Source of the DNA: Streptomyces flaveolus
Lineage (GTDB): Bacteria > Actinomycetota > Actinomycetes > Streptomycetales > Streptomycetaceae
Direction: 5' to 3'
DNA: 64,000 bases
Assembly: GCF_000716535.1 (NCBI RefSeq)
Contig: NZ_JNWV01000046.1
Location: 1 to 64,000 of the forward strand
Both the position numbers and the translations under genes were made by a program. Under the pieces are notes generated by a model that had not been told where the DNA came from, did not search any database, and worked only from the letters and a program-made list of their open reading frames with translations. Of the stretch, positions 9,539-17,996 are shown in pieces. The stretch's first letter is position 1. The number at the start of each line of letters is the position of its first letter.

Positions 9539-10346
9539 TCACCTCGGTGCCGTACCGGGCCGGACACCGGCGGGCTCGTCGCTGAGCAGTTCCCGCACGC
9601 GCGGGGCGACTTCGCGGCCCAGCAGTTCGATCGTGCGGGCGCGGGCCTGCCGGGGCAGGCGCATGACGTCGTACTTGAGGTCGAAGCGGCTGAGGTGCAG
9701 ATCTCGGGCCGTACGAGCGATCTTGCGGGCGACCGTCTCCGGGGACCCGACGTAGAGCGCGCCGTCGGCGAGTTCCGCCTCGTAGCGTGCGCGGGTCGGG
9801 GCGTAGAACCCGCGTTCCTCGGCCAGTGCGGTCACGACCGGCTGCCAGTACCGCCACCAGGTCTCGACCGCCTCCTCGTCGGTGTCGGCGACGAGTCCCA
9901 GGGAGTGCTGGCCGACCGGCTGCGGGCAGCTTCTCCTCGAAGAGCTGCTCGTAGTCGGCGATGTCGTAGCCGAACAGCGGGAAGGACTCCGTGGCGGACG
10001 CGCGCCCCAGGACCAACTGCGCCCGGCCGCCGGACACCGCGTCCAGCGTCGAGAACTCCTGGTAGAGCCGCACGGGGTCGTTGGTGCTGAGCACGGTGAC
10101 CGACGTGCCGAGCCGGATGCGTTCCGTGGCTGTCGCCATGGCGGCGAGCAGGACCGGAGTGGCGCTGTCGACGTGGCCCGCACGGTAGTGCTCTCCGACG
10201 CTGAAGACGTCGAGCCCCGACGCCTCGGCGAGCGCGGCCTCCTCGACGAGCAGCCGTACCGTCTCGGCGTCGTCGAGGACACGGCCGTCGTCCGTCGCGA
10301 CCTCTCCGAAGGAGTTGACTCCGATATCGAAGGGCGTGGCGCTCAT
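9539..10346 (-). pseudogene. LLM-class flavin-dependent oxidoreductase, internally deleted and frameshifted
   Basis: The first 140 residues or so read normally from ATG 10346 (ribosome site GGAGGAGAGG): GVNSFGEVATDDG, FSVGEHYRAGH, VTVLSTNDPVRLYQEF and ADYEQLFEEKL. At about 9925 the frame shifts, and the next family segment, VGQHSLGLVADTDEEAVETW, is in another frame and runs to the stop at 9539. Compared with intact relatives, including the one at 45023-46120, roughly 80-90 residues between these parts are missing. A deletion with loss of frame is therefore seen directly. The product would lack the middle of the TIM barrel. Two palindromes of the shared type lie in its promoter. Confidence 0.8.
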
Positions 10347-10383
10347 GACCTCTCCTCCGCCGGCTCGACCGCCGGCGTTGTAA

Positions 10384-10395
10384 TTGACACAGCAA
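10384..10395. promoter_or_regulatory. TTG-N6-CAA palindrome, LLM pseudogene promoter (1)
   Basis: TTGACACAGCAA, 38 bases upstream of the LLM pseudogene start and 17 bases from a second copy. Confidence 0.5.
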
Positions 10396-10411
10396 GCATC
10401 AATCAATATGA

Positions 10412-10423
10412 TTGACGTGTCAA
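10412..10423. promoter_or_regulatory. TTG-N6-CAA palindrome, LLM pseudogene promoter (2)
   Basis: TTGACGTGTCAA, one of the most symmetric copies (TTGAC/GTCAA), followed by ATATG. It lies between the pseudogene and the divergent dehydrogenase gene. Confidence 0.6.
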
Positions 10424-10536
10424 ATATGCGGGTGGGGTGAGGCCGCACGGGCCTCAGTCACGCCTTCCGGCCGACCTACAGGACAGGCTGGTTCGCCCCC
10501 CGGGTCCGCAGGGAGGTGACGGGATAGCATCCGCGC

Positions 10537-11436
10537 ATGTCGACGATCTGCCTGATAGGTGTGGGACGGATGGGCGAACCGGTGTGCCGCCGTCTCGTCC
10601 TCGCCGGGCACGAGGTGCGGGCCTACGACATCCGGCCCGAGCGCCGGGCGGCGGTCCGGTCGTGCGGCGCCCGGTGGTCGGACTCGGCGGTGGCCGCGGC
10701 GTCGGGGGCGGACGTGCTCCTCACGGTGCTGCCCGGTCCGGCCGAGGTCACGGCGGCCGTGCGGGACGTCGTCCTCCAGGCGCTGGCCGCGAACGCCACG
10801 TGGATCGACATGAGCAGCAACGCGCCTACGGCCGCGGGCCCCTGCCGGGAGCAGGCGGCGGCGCACGGTGTCGGATTCCTGGAGTCGCCCATCGGCGGCT
10901 CGCCCGCGGACGCCGCTGAGGCGCGGTTGCGGCTTTTCGTGGGAGGCGACGCGACTCTCCTGGAGCGTCACCGTCCCCTGCTGTCAGCGGTCGCCGACCG
11001 CATCACCCATGTCGGCGGACCCGGTACCGGCTACACCGCCAAGCTGCTGGTGAACCTCCTGTGGTTCGGTCAGGCGGTCGCCACCGCGGAGGCGCTGCTG
11101 CTCGGGCGGCGCGCCGGCATCGACCTGGGCGTCCTCACGGACGTCCTGGCCGCGGGTCCCGCCTCGTCCGCCTTCGTCCGCCGGGACCTGCCCGCGCTCC
11201 TCGCCGGTGACTACCTTCCCGCGTACGGCCTGGACCGCATCCACGACCAGTTGGCGGCGATCACCGCTCTGGCGGAACAGTGCGGCACTCCGCACGCCGT
11301 CGCGGACACCGTCCGGCGCCTGCACCAGGAGGCGCTCGAACGGTACGGGCCGGTCGACGGCGAGCTGCTGGCGGTGGCACTGCTCGAGGAGAGGGCCGGT
11401 ACGCTGCTGCGCCACCCGGGCGCGGCAGCCGGCTGA
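10537..11436 (+). CDS. 3-hydroxyisobutyrate dehydrogenase-family protein
   Basis: A 299-residue beta-hydroxyacid dehydrogenase. Rossmann motif LIGVGRMGEPV (about 6-16), substrate motif ESPIGGSPADA near 117, and catalytic lysine in GTGYTAKLLVNLL near 168. Family members oxidise 3-hydroxyacids (3-hydroxyisobutyrate, tartronate semialdehyde reductase and others) or act as imine reductases with NAD(P). Here the segment around the usual Lys is intact, so activity is likely; the substrate cannot be assigned. ATG at 10537 with a distant GGGAGG. It runs divergently from the broken LLM gene and toward the FAD oxidoreductase. Confidence 0.8.
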   Translation: MSTICLIGVGRMGEPVCRRLVLAGHEVRAYDIRPERRAAVRSCGARWSDSAVAAASGADVLLTVLPGPAEVTAAVRDVVLQALAANATWIDMSSNAPTAAGPCREQAAAHGVGFLESPIGGSPADAAEARLRLFVGGDATLLERHRPLLSAVADRITHVGGPGTGYTAKLLVNLLWFGQAVATAEALLLGRRAGIDLGVLTDVLAAGPASSAFVRRDLPALLAGDYLPAYGLDRIHDQLAAITALAEQCGTPHAVADTVRRLHQEALERYGPVDGELLAVALLEERAGTLLRHPGAAAG

Positions 11437-11633
11437 CGTCGCCGCCACGGGCGGGGCCGTGCGCACGGGATATTCACACATGTGCCCACATGGAGAGGTT
11501 TCGCACGTCCCGGGAGCCCGTCTGAACCCCGCACGTGTCTCCGGGCGTGCAACGGAAGGCGGCCCCTGGCCGGGCGGCATCGGTTGTCTGTCGAGGAGGA
11601 GACTCGGCAGGAGTACGAAGAAGTGAGCTCATC

Positions 11634-12752
11634 ATGGCCATAGTCACGACCAAGCGACGGGTCGTCATCATCGGCGGGGGGTACGCGGGAGTACGCCTGG
11701 CGCGCGAACTCGACGCGGACGCCGACGTCACGCTCATCGACCTCAAGGAGGCGTTCTTCCACCGCGTCGCCTCGCTACGGGCCAGCACCGACGAGGAATG
11801 GACGTACGCCCCCTTCGTCCCGTACGACTCACTTCTCGCCCGCGGCCGTGTCGTGCGCAACAAGGCCGTCGGCATAGCGACCGCGGAACGTGAGGTGGTC
11901 CTCGCCACCGGCCACCGGGTGCCGTACGACGCCCTGGTGATCGCGACAGGCGCCGACTACCAGGAACCGGCGCGCTTCACCGGCAGCACCGTCGAGGAGG
12001 CGGCGGAGTCCTTCCGCAGCCACCAGCGACGCGTCGCCGGAGCTCGCAGCATCCTGGTCATCGGGGGCGGCCCCTCCGGCGTGGAACTGGCGGCGGAACT
12101 GCGGCGGGCCAACCCGCCGGCCACGGTGACCCTCGCACACCGCGGCCCCCGCCTGCTCAACCACCACGGCACCGGCCGGATGGGCCGTCAGGCGAGGGCC
12201 TGGCTGGAGCGGCACGACGTGCGGGTCCTGGTGGACACCTTCGTCGCCTCCGCCGCCGGCGTCGGCGCCCGGCTGCGGGACCAGGCGGGCAGCCCCCTCT
12301 CCGCCGACGTCGTGTTCTGGACGACCGGCACCACTCCGAACACCCTGTGGCTCCGTCTGGCGGGACTCGGTACCTGGCTCGACGGCAGCGGTCACGTCAA
12401 GGTGGACACACACCTGAGGGTGCTGGGACAGAGGGACGTCTTCGCGGTCGGCGACGTCAACGACGTGTCCGAGGCCAAGCTCAGCCCCTCGGCGGTGGCG
12501 CAGGGGGAGGCCGCGGCGCACAACGTCCGCGCGTACCTCGACCACGGCAAGCACGGGGGCCGGCCACGCCCGTACAAGCCCGCGCCGGTCAGGATCTTCT
12601 CCGTGCCCCTCGGACCCGAAGGGGGCACCACCCTCCTCCCGGCGCTCGGCCGCGACGCCCTGGTCCTCGGCAACAGGGCGACGTCGGCGCTCAAGAGCAG
12701 GAACCTGGCCGTGCCGGCGATCCGCAAGCTGCTGGGTGTCACCGACGGCTGA
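11634..12752 (+). CDS. FAD-dependent NAD(P)H oxidoreductase (type II NADH dehydrogenase/AIF-like)
   Basis: A 372-residue two-dinucleotide-binding flavoprotein. FAD motif VVIIGGGYAGVRLA (about 9-22), second Rossmann motif ILVIGGGPSGVELAAEL (about 138-154), and the C-terminal FAD contact DVFAVGDVND near 275. This arrangement is that of pyridine nucleotide-disulfide oxidoreductases without a redox cysteine pair, like Ndh-2 and AIFM2/FSP1-type quinone reductases. It may pass electrons from NAD(P)H to quinones. The ATG at 11634 is preferred, since codons before it lack homology. No clear partner next to it. Confidence 0.8.
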   Translation: MAIVTTKRRVVIIGGGYAGVRLARELDADADVTLIDLKEAFFHRVASLRASTDEEWTYAPFVPYDSLLARGRVVRNKAVGIATAEREVVLATGHRVPYDALVIATGADYQEPARFTGSTVEEAAESFRSHQRRVAGARSILVIGGGPSGVELAAELRRANPPATVTLAHRGPRLLNHHGTGRMGRQARAWLERHDVRVLVDTFVASAAGVGARLRDQAGSPLSADVVFWTTGTTPNTLWLRLAGLGTWLDGSGHVKVDTHLRVLGQRDVFAVGDVNDVSEAKLSPSAVAQGEAAAHNVRAYLDHGKHGGRPRPYKPAPVRIFSVPLGPEGGTTLLPALGRDALVLGNRATSALKSRNLAVPAIRKLLGVTDG

Positions 12753-12805
12753 CGGGTGTCCGCGCAGCACCACGTGTCCCGACGGTCCCTGGCGAGGACT
12801 CCTGG

Positions 12806-13044
12806 GGCAGGACGAGCCGCCGGAGCGGGAGCGGCAGGCGGCTCCGCTCGCAGCCGCGGCGGCGGGCATCGCCCTGCCGGCCTGGGGACAGGACCCCGCC
12901 GTGATCACCGCGGTGCCGCGCCGGGTGCTGTCGGCGGCGAGTTTCACCGCCGCCGCGTCCCGCATCCGCGACGGGAACGCCGGGGTGCCGACGGCACCGA
13001 GGGTGGCACGCCGGCTTGTCGCGGCGGTCTCCGCCGGACGCGGG
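12806..13044 (+). pseudogene. Fragment resembling the C-terminus of a glycosyltransferase
   Basis: A short stretch reading GIALPAWGQDPAVITAVPRR then VLSAASFTAAASRIRDGNAG looks like the end of UDP-sugar-type (GT1/MGT) glycosyltransferases, where a G.G..LP segment is followed by a helix with av..vL.d..y...A. It has no start, runs without a stop into unrelated sequence, and lacks the donor-binding domain upstream. Judged a relic; recognition is from pattern only. Confidence 0.4.
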
Positions 13045-13127
13045 CGCCAGGTGTGTGGACCGCACCCTTCCGGCCCTCGGCCGGGGCCCCGGCCGAGGGC
13101 CGGCCTGCCCGCTCGGGCGACGGTGCG

Positions 13128-13442
13128 TCAGACGGACGCTATGCGCTCCAGAACCTTCGCGGCGGCGGCGATGTCGCAGCCCTCCAGACGCGAGAACACA
13201 TGGCGTCGTACGCTCGCGAGATTGGTGGGCCAGGCCTGCTTCAGCTGCGTCCACCCGGCGCTGGTGAGAACGGCCAGCCAGGCCCTCCCGTCGTCGGGTG
13301 ACTTCTCAGTACCCGAAATCGGATGCTCTTCCAGCATGTCCCCGTCCACGACCCGGGGCAGAAGTGTGATTACTCTCCCCAAGGCCCGTAGGAAGGCCTC
13401 CTCGTCGCGGTTCAAGGGCTTGATGGTTGTCACGTCTGCCAT
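13128..13442 (-). CDS. MarR-family paralogue lacking the winged-helix DNA-binding domain
   Basis: A 104-residue protein whose first 40 residues (RDEEAFLRALGRVI, PRVVDGDM) and last 55 residues (LTSAGWTQLKQ, AWPTNLASVRRHVFSRLEG) align closely with the MarR proteins at 46870-47337 and 47606-48091. Between ISGTEK and SPDDGRAW it lacks about 57 residues, which in those paralogues hold the whole winged helix-turn-helix and wing. What remains is the dimerisation helices. The reading frame is kept, so this is an in-frame deletion. It could be a dead gene or could form inactive heterodimers with its paralogues; the second is inference. Confidence 0.75.
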   Translation of the reverse strand: MADVTTIKPLNRDEEAFLRALGRVITLLPRVVDGDMLEEHPISGTEKSPDDGRAWLAVLTSAGWTQLKQAWPTNLASVRRHVFSRLEGCDIAAAAKVLERIASV

Positions 13443-13639
13443 GGCGCCAGTGTAAATGCCGGAACTCTGTCGCAGACCGGTGCGTACCGGTTCCTATCCC
13501 GGACTCCCGTCGCGGAAAGGGAATTTGCAGAACAGAATGCGACCGGTCGACTTAAATTGCAGGGGAAAGTAAAAACATTTCACGATTTTCAGGAGATACG
13601 TGTGCGGCCAGGTGTCCGGTGCCCATGGCCGCCCTGGGT

Positions 13640-13960
13640 GACCGCCGCTTCTGGCCACCGTCGACGTGCATGATCTCGCCGGTGACGAAGGGAGCGCCGT
13701 CGGCCTCCGGTGGGTGGTAACGGCGCATCACTATGGGGTGTGTCCGCCAGGACGGCATTCTCATGACATCGTTGAGGTTTTCAGCAGCGAGGAAACCGGT
13801 TCCTGGATTCCGGCGAGTGTAGGGCGCGGCCGTGGCCGGGGAAACCCGCGGACAACCAGTCCGTGCCCTTGATCCGAGGCCGGACGGCCTGTCGTACGCC
13901 GTCGCGCAGGTACGTGCTCGGTTCGGTGTCCACGGTGCCCGGCTCGACGAGGCTCACCGG
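13640..13960 (-). pseudogene. Remnants of a short-chain dehydrogenase/reductase gene
   Basis: Two separate SDR C-terminal pieces survive on the minus strand in different frames. One (about 13865-13955) reads PVSLVEPGTVDTEPSTYLRD, the post-catalytic loop of SDR proteins. The other (about 13645-13722) reads DGAPFVTGEIMHVDGG, the usual SDR end. No start, Rossmann motif or active site is found. The pieces could come from one gene or two. Nothing else recognisable is in 13443-14078. Confidence 0.55.
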
Positions 13961-14078
13961 CCCCCGTCAGGGCACGGCAGCCGCGCTCAGCGCTCCGAGA
14001 ACCCCGGCCGGACTCACCGGACCCGGGCGTCGTCGCGGCCGGAGTCGGTGAACGCACTGGCCGCGGACACCGGCGCGG

Positions 14079-14567
14079 TCATTCCGTCCTGCGACCGGTC
14101 CCGCGCATCAGCCCGGCGAGGGACTCGTCCAGTCGCAGCATGCCGCTCTCGGTGCCGGCCGCCACGCTGCCGTAGGCGCGGTCGAGGAAGCGTCGCAGCG
14201 CGGTGGCCGGCGCGGACACGATCGTGGTGCCGGTCGGCGAGCTGATCCGGATGCACAGCGCGCCCCGTCCCGCCCGCATCTGCTGCGGGCGACGCGGCGC
14301 GGGCCAGGTCTGCACGTCTCCGAGACCTGCGGGCCTCGACAGCCCCTCCGCGAGGAGATCACGCGCGAACACCCATTCCACCGGTGGCGTCACACCCGAG
14401 TCCACCACCATCCGCACGGCGTACGGCTCGTCGGCCGCGTAGTGGAAGGAGAGGGTGACCGGCACGGTGACCGAACCGTCGAGCAGGACGGTGCCTTCGC
14501 ACCGGCAGCTGGCGCCCGGCCGGGGTGAGGACGCCGGGCCGGGACGGTGGGGGGAGTGATGGCTCAT
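14079..14567 (-). CDS. SsgA-family sporulation/cell division regulator
   Basis: A 162-residue SsgA-like protein (SALP), a family confined to morphologically complex actinobacteria. The core is recognisable: FHYAADEPYAVRMVVDSG, VEWVFARDLLAEGLSRPAG, GDVQTWP, followed by a helical end. SALPs help place FtsZ, septa or wall remodelling during sporulation-specific division. The N-terminal 20 residues are a Pro/His/Ser-rich extension not shared by SsgB. Which SALP subgroup it belongs to cannot be fixed by eye. ATG at 14567. It is alone on the minus strand next to decayed genes. Confidence 0.85.
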   Translation of the reverse strand: MSHHSPHRPGPASSPRPGASCRCEGTVLLDGSVTVPVTLSFHYAADEPYAVRMVVDSGVTPPVEWVFARDLLAEGLSRPAGLGDVQTWPAPRRPQQMRAGRGALCIRISSPTGTTIVSAPATALRRFLDRAYGSVAAGTESGMLRLDESLAGLMRGTGRRTE

Positions 14568-14677
14568 ATCTTGCTCATTCGCTCAGGCGCTGCGCCGCGA
14601 CGGCGCCCGCGGGCCGGCCGACTCGCCGCGGGAGCGAGGTGCCGTGAGGACGTAATGCCCAACAGGTGACCGGTCGT

Positions 14678-15405
14678 CTAGATTCCGGTGGGCCCGGCCG
14701 GGAAGAGGTTCCCGACACTCGGCGGCGCATGGCGGCACGTCGCCAGGCCGCGCAGCGGTCGCCGTACGCGGCACCGTAGCCGGGTCACCCCGTGCGAGCC
14801 GGCTTCGCCCGCGCCGCGTCCGCCACCGCCCACCGGCGTCCCGCTACGTTCCAGCAGTCGCAGCCACGTCTCACTGATCGTCGGCAAGGCGAGGGCGGCG
14901 TCCCAGGCCAGGGTGCCGTTCGTCGCGTCGACCGGCGTGCGAGCCCGGCCCCGGTAGTCCTCGGCGTACTGCTGGGCGCCCGCCGGACGACCGACGCCCA
15001 GGCGAGTCATCCACGCGCGCCCGTCGACGTGGCCGACGGCGTAGAGCCAGCCGTCGGCCACGGCGGTCACCCGGCAGGCGTCGTCGGCGGTGAGCCAGTC
15101 GCCGGGCGTCAGGGCGACGGTCTCCCGGCCGACGTCCGTCGTGCGCGGCGTGCGGCCGGTGACGAACTGGATCTCGCCCGCGGTCAGCGCCGCCCCTTCG
15201 GCCAGGGCGATCCGTGCCGGGCCGTGCCCACCGTTCTCGCGGCGTACGGAGGCGGCCTGGGGAGCCGGTCGTATGTCGGCGCCGGCCTCGCCGAGCCCTC
15301 CGCCACCAGTTCACCGGCGAAGTGCACCGCGCGCTGGTACGTGCGCTCACACGCCGGCGCCACCTGGGCGTCCTGCCACCGCGCGGCACGTCCTCCGTGA
15401 GGCAT
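14678..15405 (-). pseudogene. Frameshifted gene of unknown function
   Basis: From ATG 15405 (with GGAGG nearby) about 40 codons have good G/C-biased third positions (ERTYQRAVHFAGELVAEG). That frame then ends early at about 15184, while the coding signal continues two bases over as ARIALAEGAALTAGEIQ, DVGRETVALTPGDWLTADD, VTAVADGWLYAVGHVDGRAW, AWDAALALPTISETWLRLLE. No start codon serves the second part, so a single indel near 15260-15300 is the simplest explanation. The end also degrades into Arg-rich sequence. Family not recognised. Confidence 0.6.
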
Positions 15406-15406
15406 A

Positions 15407-15423
15407 CTAGGCGACCGGTCTAC
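15407..15423. promoter_or_regulatory. GACCGGTC-centred palindrome in a divergent promoter
   Basis: Between the frameshifted gene and the DsbA-like gene, a GACCGGTC core with TAG/TAC flanks resembles operators of TetR-type repressors. A similar GACCGGTCGTCTAG lies at about 14668-14681, just beyond the other end of the frameshifted gene. Confidence 0.4.
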
Positions 15424-15439
15424 TTCAAGGAGGGTCCCC

Positions 15440-16093
15440 GTGCGCACACCGACCTCTCACGAGTCCACGACGCCTGTCGACTTCTGGTTCGACCCCGTCT
15501 GCCCGTGGACGTGGCTCACCTCACGCTGGATGCTGGAGGTCGCCAGGCGCCGGCCCGTGGAGGTGTCCTGGCACGTCATGAGCCTGGCGGTGCTCAACGA
15601 GAACAGGCTGGACGAGCTGCCCGAGCGCATCCGGGTGCTGATGGGCGAGGCCTGGGCGCCGGTGCGGGTTCTGACCGCCGCCGCCCAGCTGCACGGCCCC
15701 GAGACCCTGGAGCCGCTGTACACCGCCCTGGGGGAGCGCTACCACCTGCGGCAGCAGCCCAAGGACCGGGCCACGCTGGAAGACGCCCTGCGGGAGGCCG
15801 GCCTGCCCGTGGACCTCGCCGACGCCGGCGACACCGACCGTTTCGACGAGGAGCTGCGGGCCTCCCACCACAGGGGGATGGCCCTGGTCGGCCAGGACGT
15901 CGGCAGCCCGGTCATCGCCGTCCCCGGCCAGGACGCGGGCGGCGACCCCGTCGCCTTCTTCGGCCCCGTGGTGAACCCGGCACCGAAGGGCGAGGAAGCG
16001 GCCAGGCTGTGGGACGGTGTGCTCGCCGTCGCCTCCACGCCGGGCTTCTACGAGATCAAGCGCACCCGCACCAGCCCGCCGGACTTCGGCTGA
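15440..16093 (+). CDS. DsbA-family protein, mycothiol-dependent nitroreductase (Rv2466c)-like
   Basis: A 217-residue thioredoxin-fold protein with the start FWFDPVCPWTWLTSRWM typical of the actinobacterial Rv2466c group. In mycobacterial Rv2466c the motif is CPWC; here it is CPWT, so only the first cysteine remains and a one-cysteine mycothiol mechanism would be needed. The end reads GVLAVASTPGFYEIKRTR. GTG at 15440 follows AAGGAGG with good spacing. It is divergent from the frameshifted gene, across the GACCGGTC element. Function as a thiol or nitro reductase is inferred from the family. Confidence 0.78.
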   Translation: MRTPTSHESTTPVDFWFDPVCPWTWLTSRWMLEVARRRPVEVSWHVMSLAVLNENRLDELPERIRVLMGEAWAPVRVLTAAAQLHGPETLEPLYTALGERYHLRQQPKDRATLEDALREAGLPVDLADAGDTDRFDEELRASHHRGMALVGQDVGSPVIAVPGQDAGGDPVAFFGPVVNPAPKGEEAARLWDGVLAVASTPGFYEIKRTRTSPPDFG

Positions 16094-16379
16094 GCGAACC
16101 GCCCACGGCCGGTCCGGGTACGGCCCGGCCGGCCAGGCCCGGACCGCGGGTCCGTGTCGGCGCTCCGCCCCGGCGTGCCCTCCGCCCGCGTGGCCCGGGT
16201 GCCGAGGGAACCGGCGTTCTCCGGCGGCAGCCCGGCGCCAGGAAGGGCGGGCCGGCCAGGGAAGGTGGTGACACACCGTCAAGGCCGCGTCGTCGCCGGG
16301 GTGTCGAGCGAGACATGTATCTCACCGAGGCTGCCGAACCTCCGGCTCTCCACCCTCGACGGAAGGCAGGGAGCGGCAG

Positions 16380-16565
16380 TCAGCCGAAGATGCCGCGGGG
16401 CAGGGTCATCGACACGAGCCACTTGTGCAGGTCGACCGTCTCGTTATTCTTCAGGTCACCGGCCACACTCCACAGGGCGTACGCCTCGTGCTGGTCGTTC
16501 ACCAGCCAGTCGATCATCTCCCGGACGGCTGTCTTGGCATTCTCCAGTTGCGTGGGGTCCGCCGC
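16380..16565 (-). pseudogene. C-terminal fragment of an acetamidase/formamidase
   Basis: The segment LENAKTAVREMIDWL followed by HEAYALWSVAGDLKNNETVD and LVSMTLPRGIFG matches the closing part of acetamidase/formamidase proteins. It continues upstream in frame only as Arg/Pro-rich sequence without homology, so more than three quarters of the gene is absent. Relic lying just after the ATP-grasp gene on the same strand. 16094-16379 shows no gene. Confidence 0.65.
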
Positions 16566-16717
16566 GGGTTCGGCGGACGTCGGTCGGGGCCGTGCGGGCG
16601 GGGCGTCGCACCGGCGCGGCCGCACCGTACGGCCCGGGGCGGGACGCGATCGCCGGCCGGTCCGCAGAACCGATGGCGCCGGCCCGGGGCGAGGTCGCCG
16701 GCCGTGCGGTGGACTGG

Positions 16718-17980
16718 TCACACCCGTTCGGGGGAAGGGCCCGGGTCCTCCTGCACCTCGTACATCCCCGTGCCGTCCAGGAAGCGGAGCGTGTTCAGGT
16801 CGCGACGTAGGACGGCCTCCACGGGGTGGCTGAAGGTGAGCGTCGCCGGGTACTCCATGTCCCACGTGGTGGGAACGATGCGGTCACCGGGTCGCACCTG
16901 GAGGGTCATGTCCCGGAAGCTTTCCAGGCGCCTGACCTCGTCCAGGGCGCGGTATCGCACCAACCGCCCCGATACCGGCGAGGCGAGTGCTGCCCAGGCG
17001 AACGCGCTGCGGCGCCGGTAGTCCTCCCCGGCGCGGGCCCTGAAGCGCTCCGGCCTGAGGTACGCGTCGGCGGACCACTCGAACTGGCCCTCGCCGACGG
17101 CTTCCGCCACGTAGTAGGGCAGGCCCGAAGGGCGGGCACCCGCTTCGATCAGCCGGGGTCCGTCCGGCGTCAGCTTGATCTCCAGATGCGCCGCGCCATA
17201 GCGAATGCCCAGCGCGTCGAGGACACTGTGGGCGTAGGGCACCAACTCGTGGACCGTGGGGTCGTCCGAGCGAAGCAGCACCTGAGCGACGACAAGGTCC
17301 CGCACAGCGTTCGCGGTGATGCGATCGGTGCTCCACACGTCGGTGACGTGGTGGAGTCCGTCACAGCTCACGGTGTTGACGATGTACTCAGCGCCGACCA
17401 GGTATTGTTGCGCAACCACATGGGTGTTGCGCTCGCCGAGGACGTTTCCACGATGCAGGAGCGAGGAGAGAGCCGCAGCTGACTCGTCAGGGGAGTCGCA
17501 GAATGTGACTCCTTCCCCACCCACACTGCGGAGCGGCTTGACCACCGCCGTGCCGGCGAGTGTCTCGTGCCAGGCCCGCAGTTCCGCCTCGTCGTCGGTT
17601 CTTAGCTGCCGCATGGCAGGAACACCTTGTGCTTTGAGGCGCTCGATCTGCAGGTACTTGTCGCGGCGGGCACGACTGAGTGCAGTGCCGTTGGACGGCA
17701 GACCGAGCCGTTCGGAGAGTTCATCGGCGAGTTCCACACCCGACTCGCGTGCGGGCAGAACCGCGCGCGGCTTGAGATCGGCCAGTTCGTCGAGGAGCCG
17801 ATCGAGATCGCCGTCGTTCACGAGGTAGTGGGTGAACTTCGACGGGTCCACCGGCGGGACTCCCGGTAGTAGCCGGGGCGTGCTCTGAACCTGTATCACC
17901 CCGGCGCCCAGGGCGGTGAACGCGTCTGCGAAGCGGTATGTCGTTTTGAAGGCGTCTACGACAGCCACCTGTGGTTCCAT
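16718..17980 (-). CDS. ATP-grasp domain ligase
   Basis: A 420-residue ATP-grasp protein. A pre-ATP-grasp Rossmann-like part (1-105) starts VAVVDAF; the ATP-grasp core follows with RRDKYLQIERLKAQGVPA (about 110-130), VVKPLRSVGGEGV (about 160), and the metal-binding end AHLEIKLTPDGPRLIEAGAR (about 285-305) containing the expected Glu and Asn/Ala-Arg pattern. Enzymes of this type join a carboxylate to an amine via acyl phosphate, as in amino-acid ligases (BacD-like). ATG at 17980 follows AGGGAG. It starts 16 bases after the PrnB-like gene, so the two form an operon. Dipeptide or amide formation on a tryptophan-related product is a hypothesis. Confidence 0.8.
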   Translation of the reverse strand: MEPQVAVVDAFKTTYRFADAFTALGAGVIQVQSTPRLLPGVPPVDPSKFTHYLVNDGDLDRLLDELADLKPRAVLPARESGVELADELSERLGLPSNGTALSRARRDKYLQIERLKAQGVPAMRQLRTDDEAELRAWHETLAGTAVVKPLRSVGGEGVTFCDSPDESAAALSSLLHRGNVLGERNTHVVAQQYLVGAEYIVNTVSCDGLHHVTDVWSTDRITANAVRDLVVAQVLLRSDDPTVHELVPYAHSVLDALGIRYGAAHLEIKLTPDGPRLIEAGARPSGLPYYVAEAVGEGQFEWSADAYLRPERFRARAGEDYRRRSAFAWAALASPVSGRLVRYRALDEVRRLESFRDMTLQVRPGDRIVPTTWDMEYPATLTFSHPVEAVLRRDLNTLRFLDGTGMYEVQEDPGPSPERV

Positions 17981-17996
17981 GAACACGGCTCCCTTG

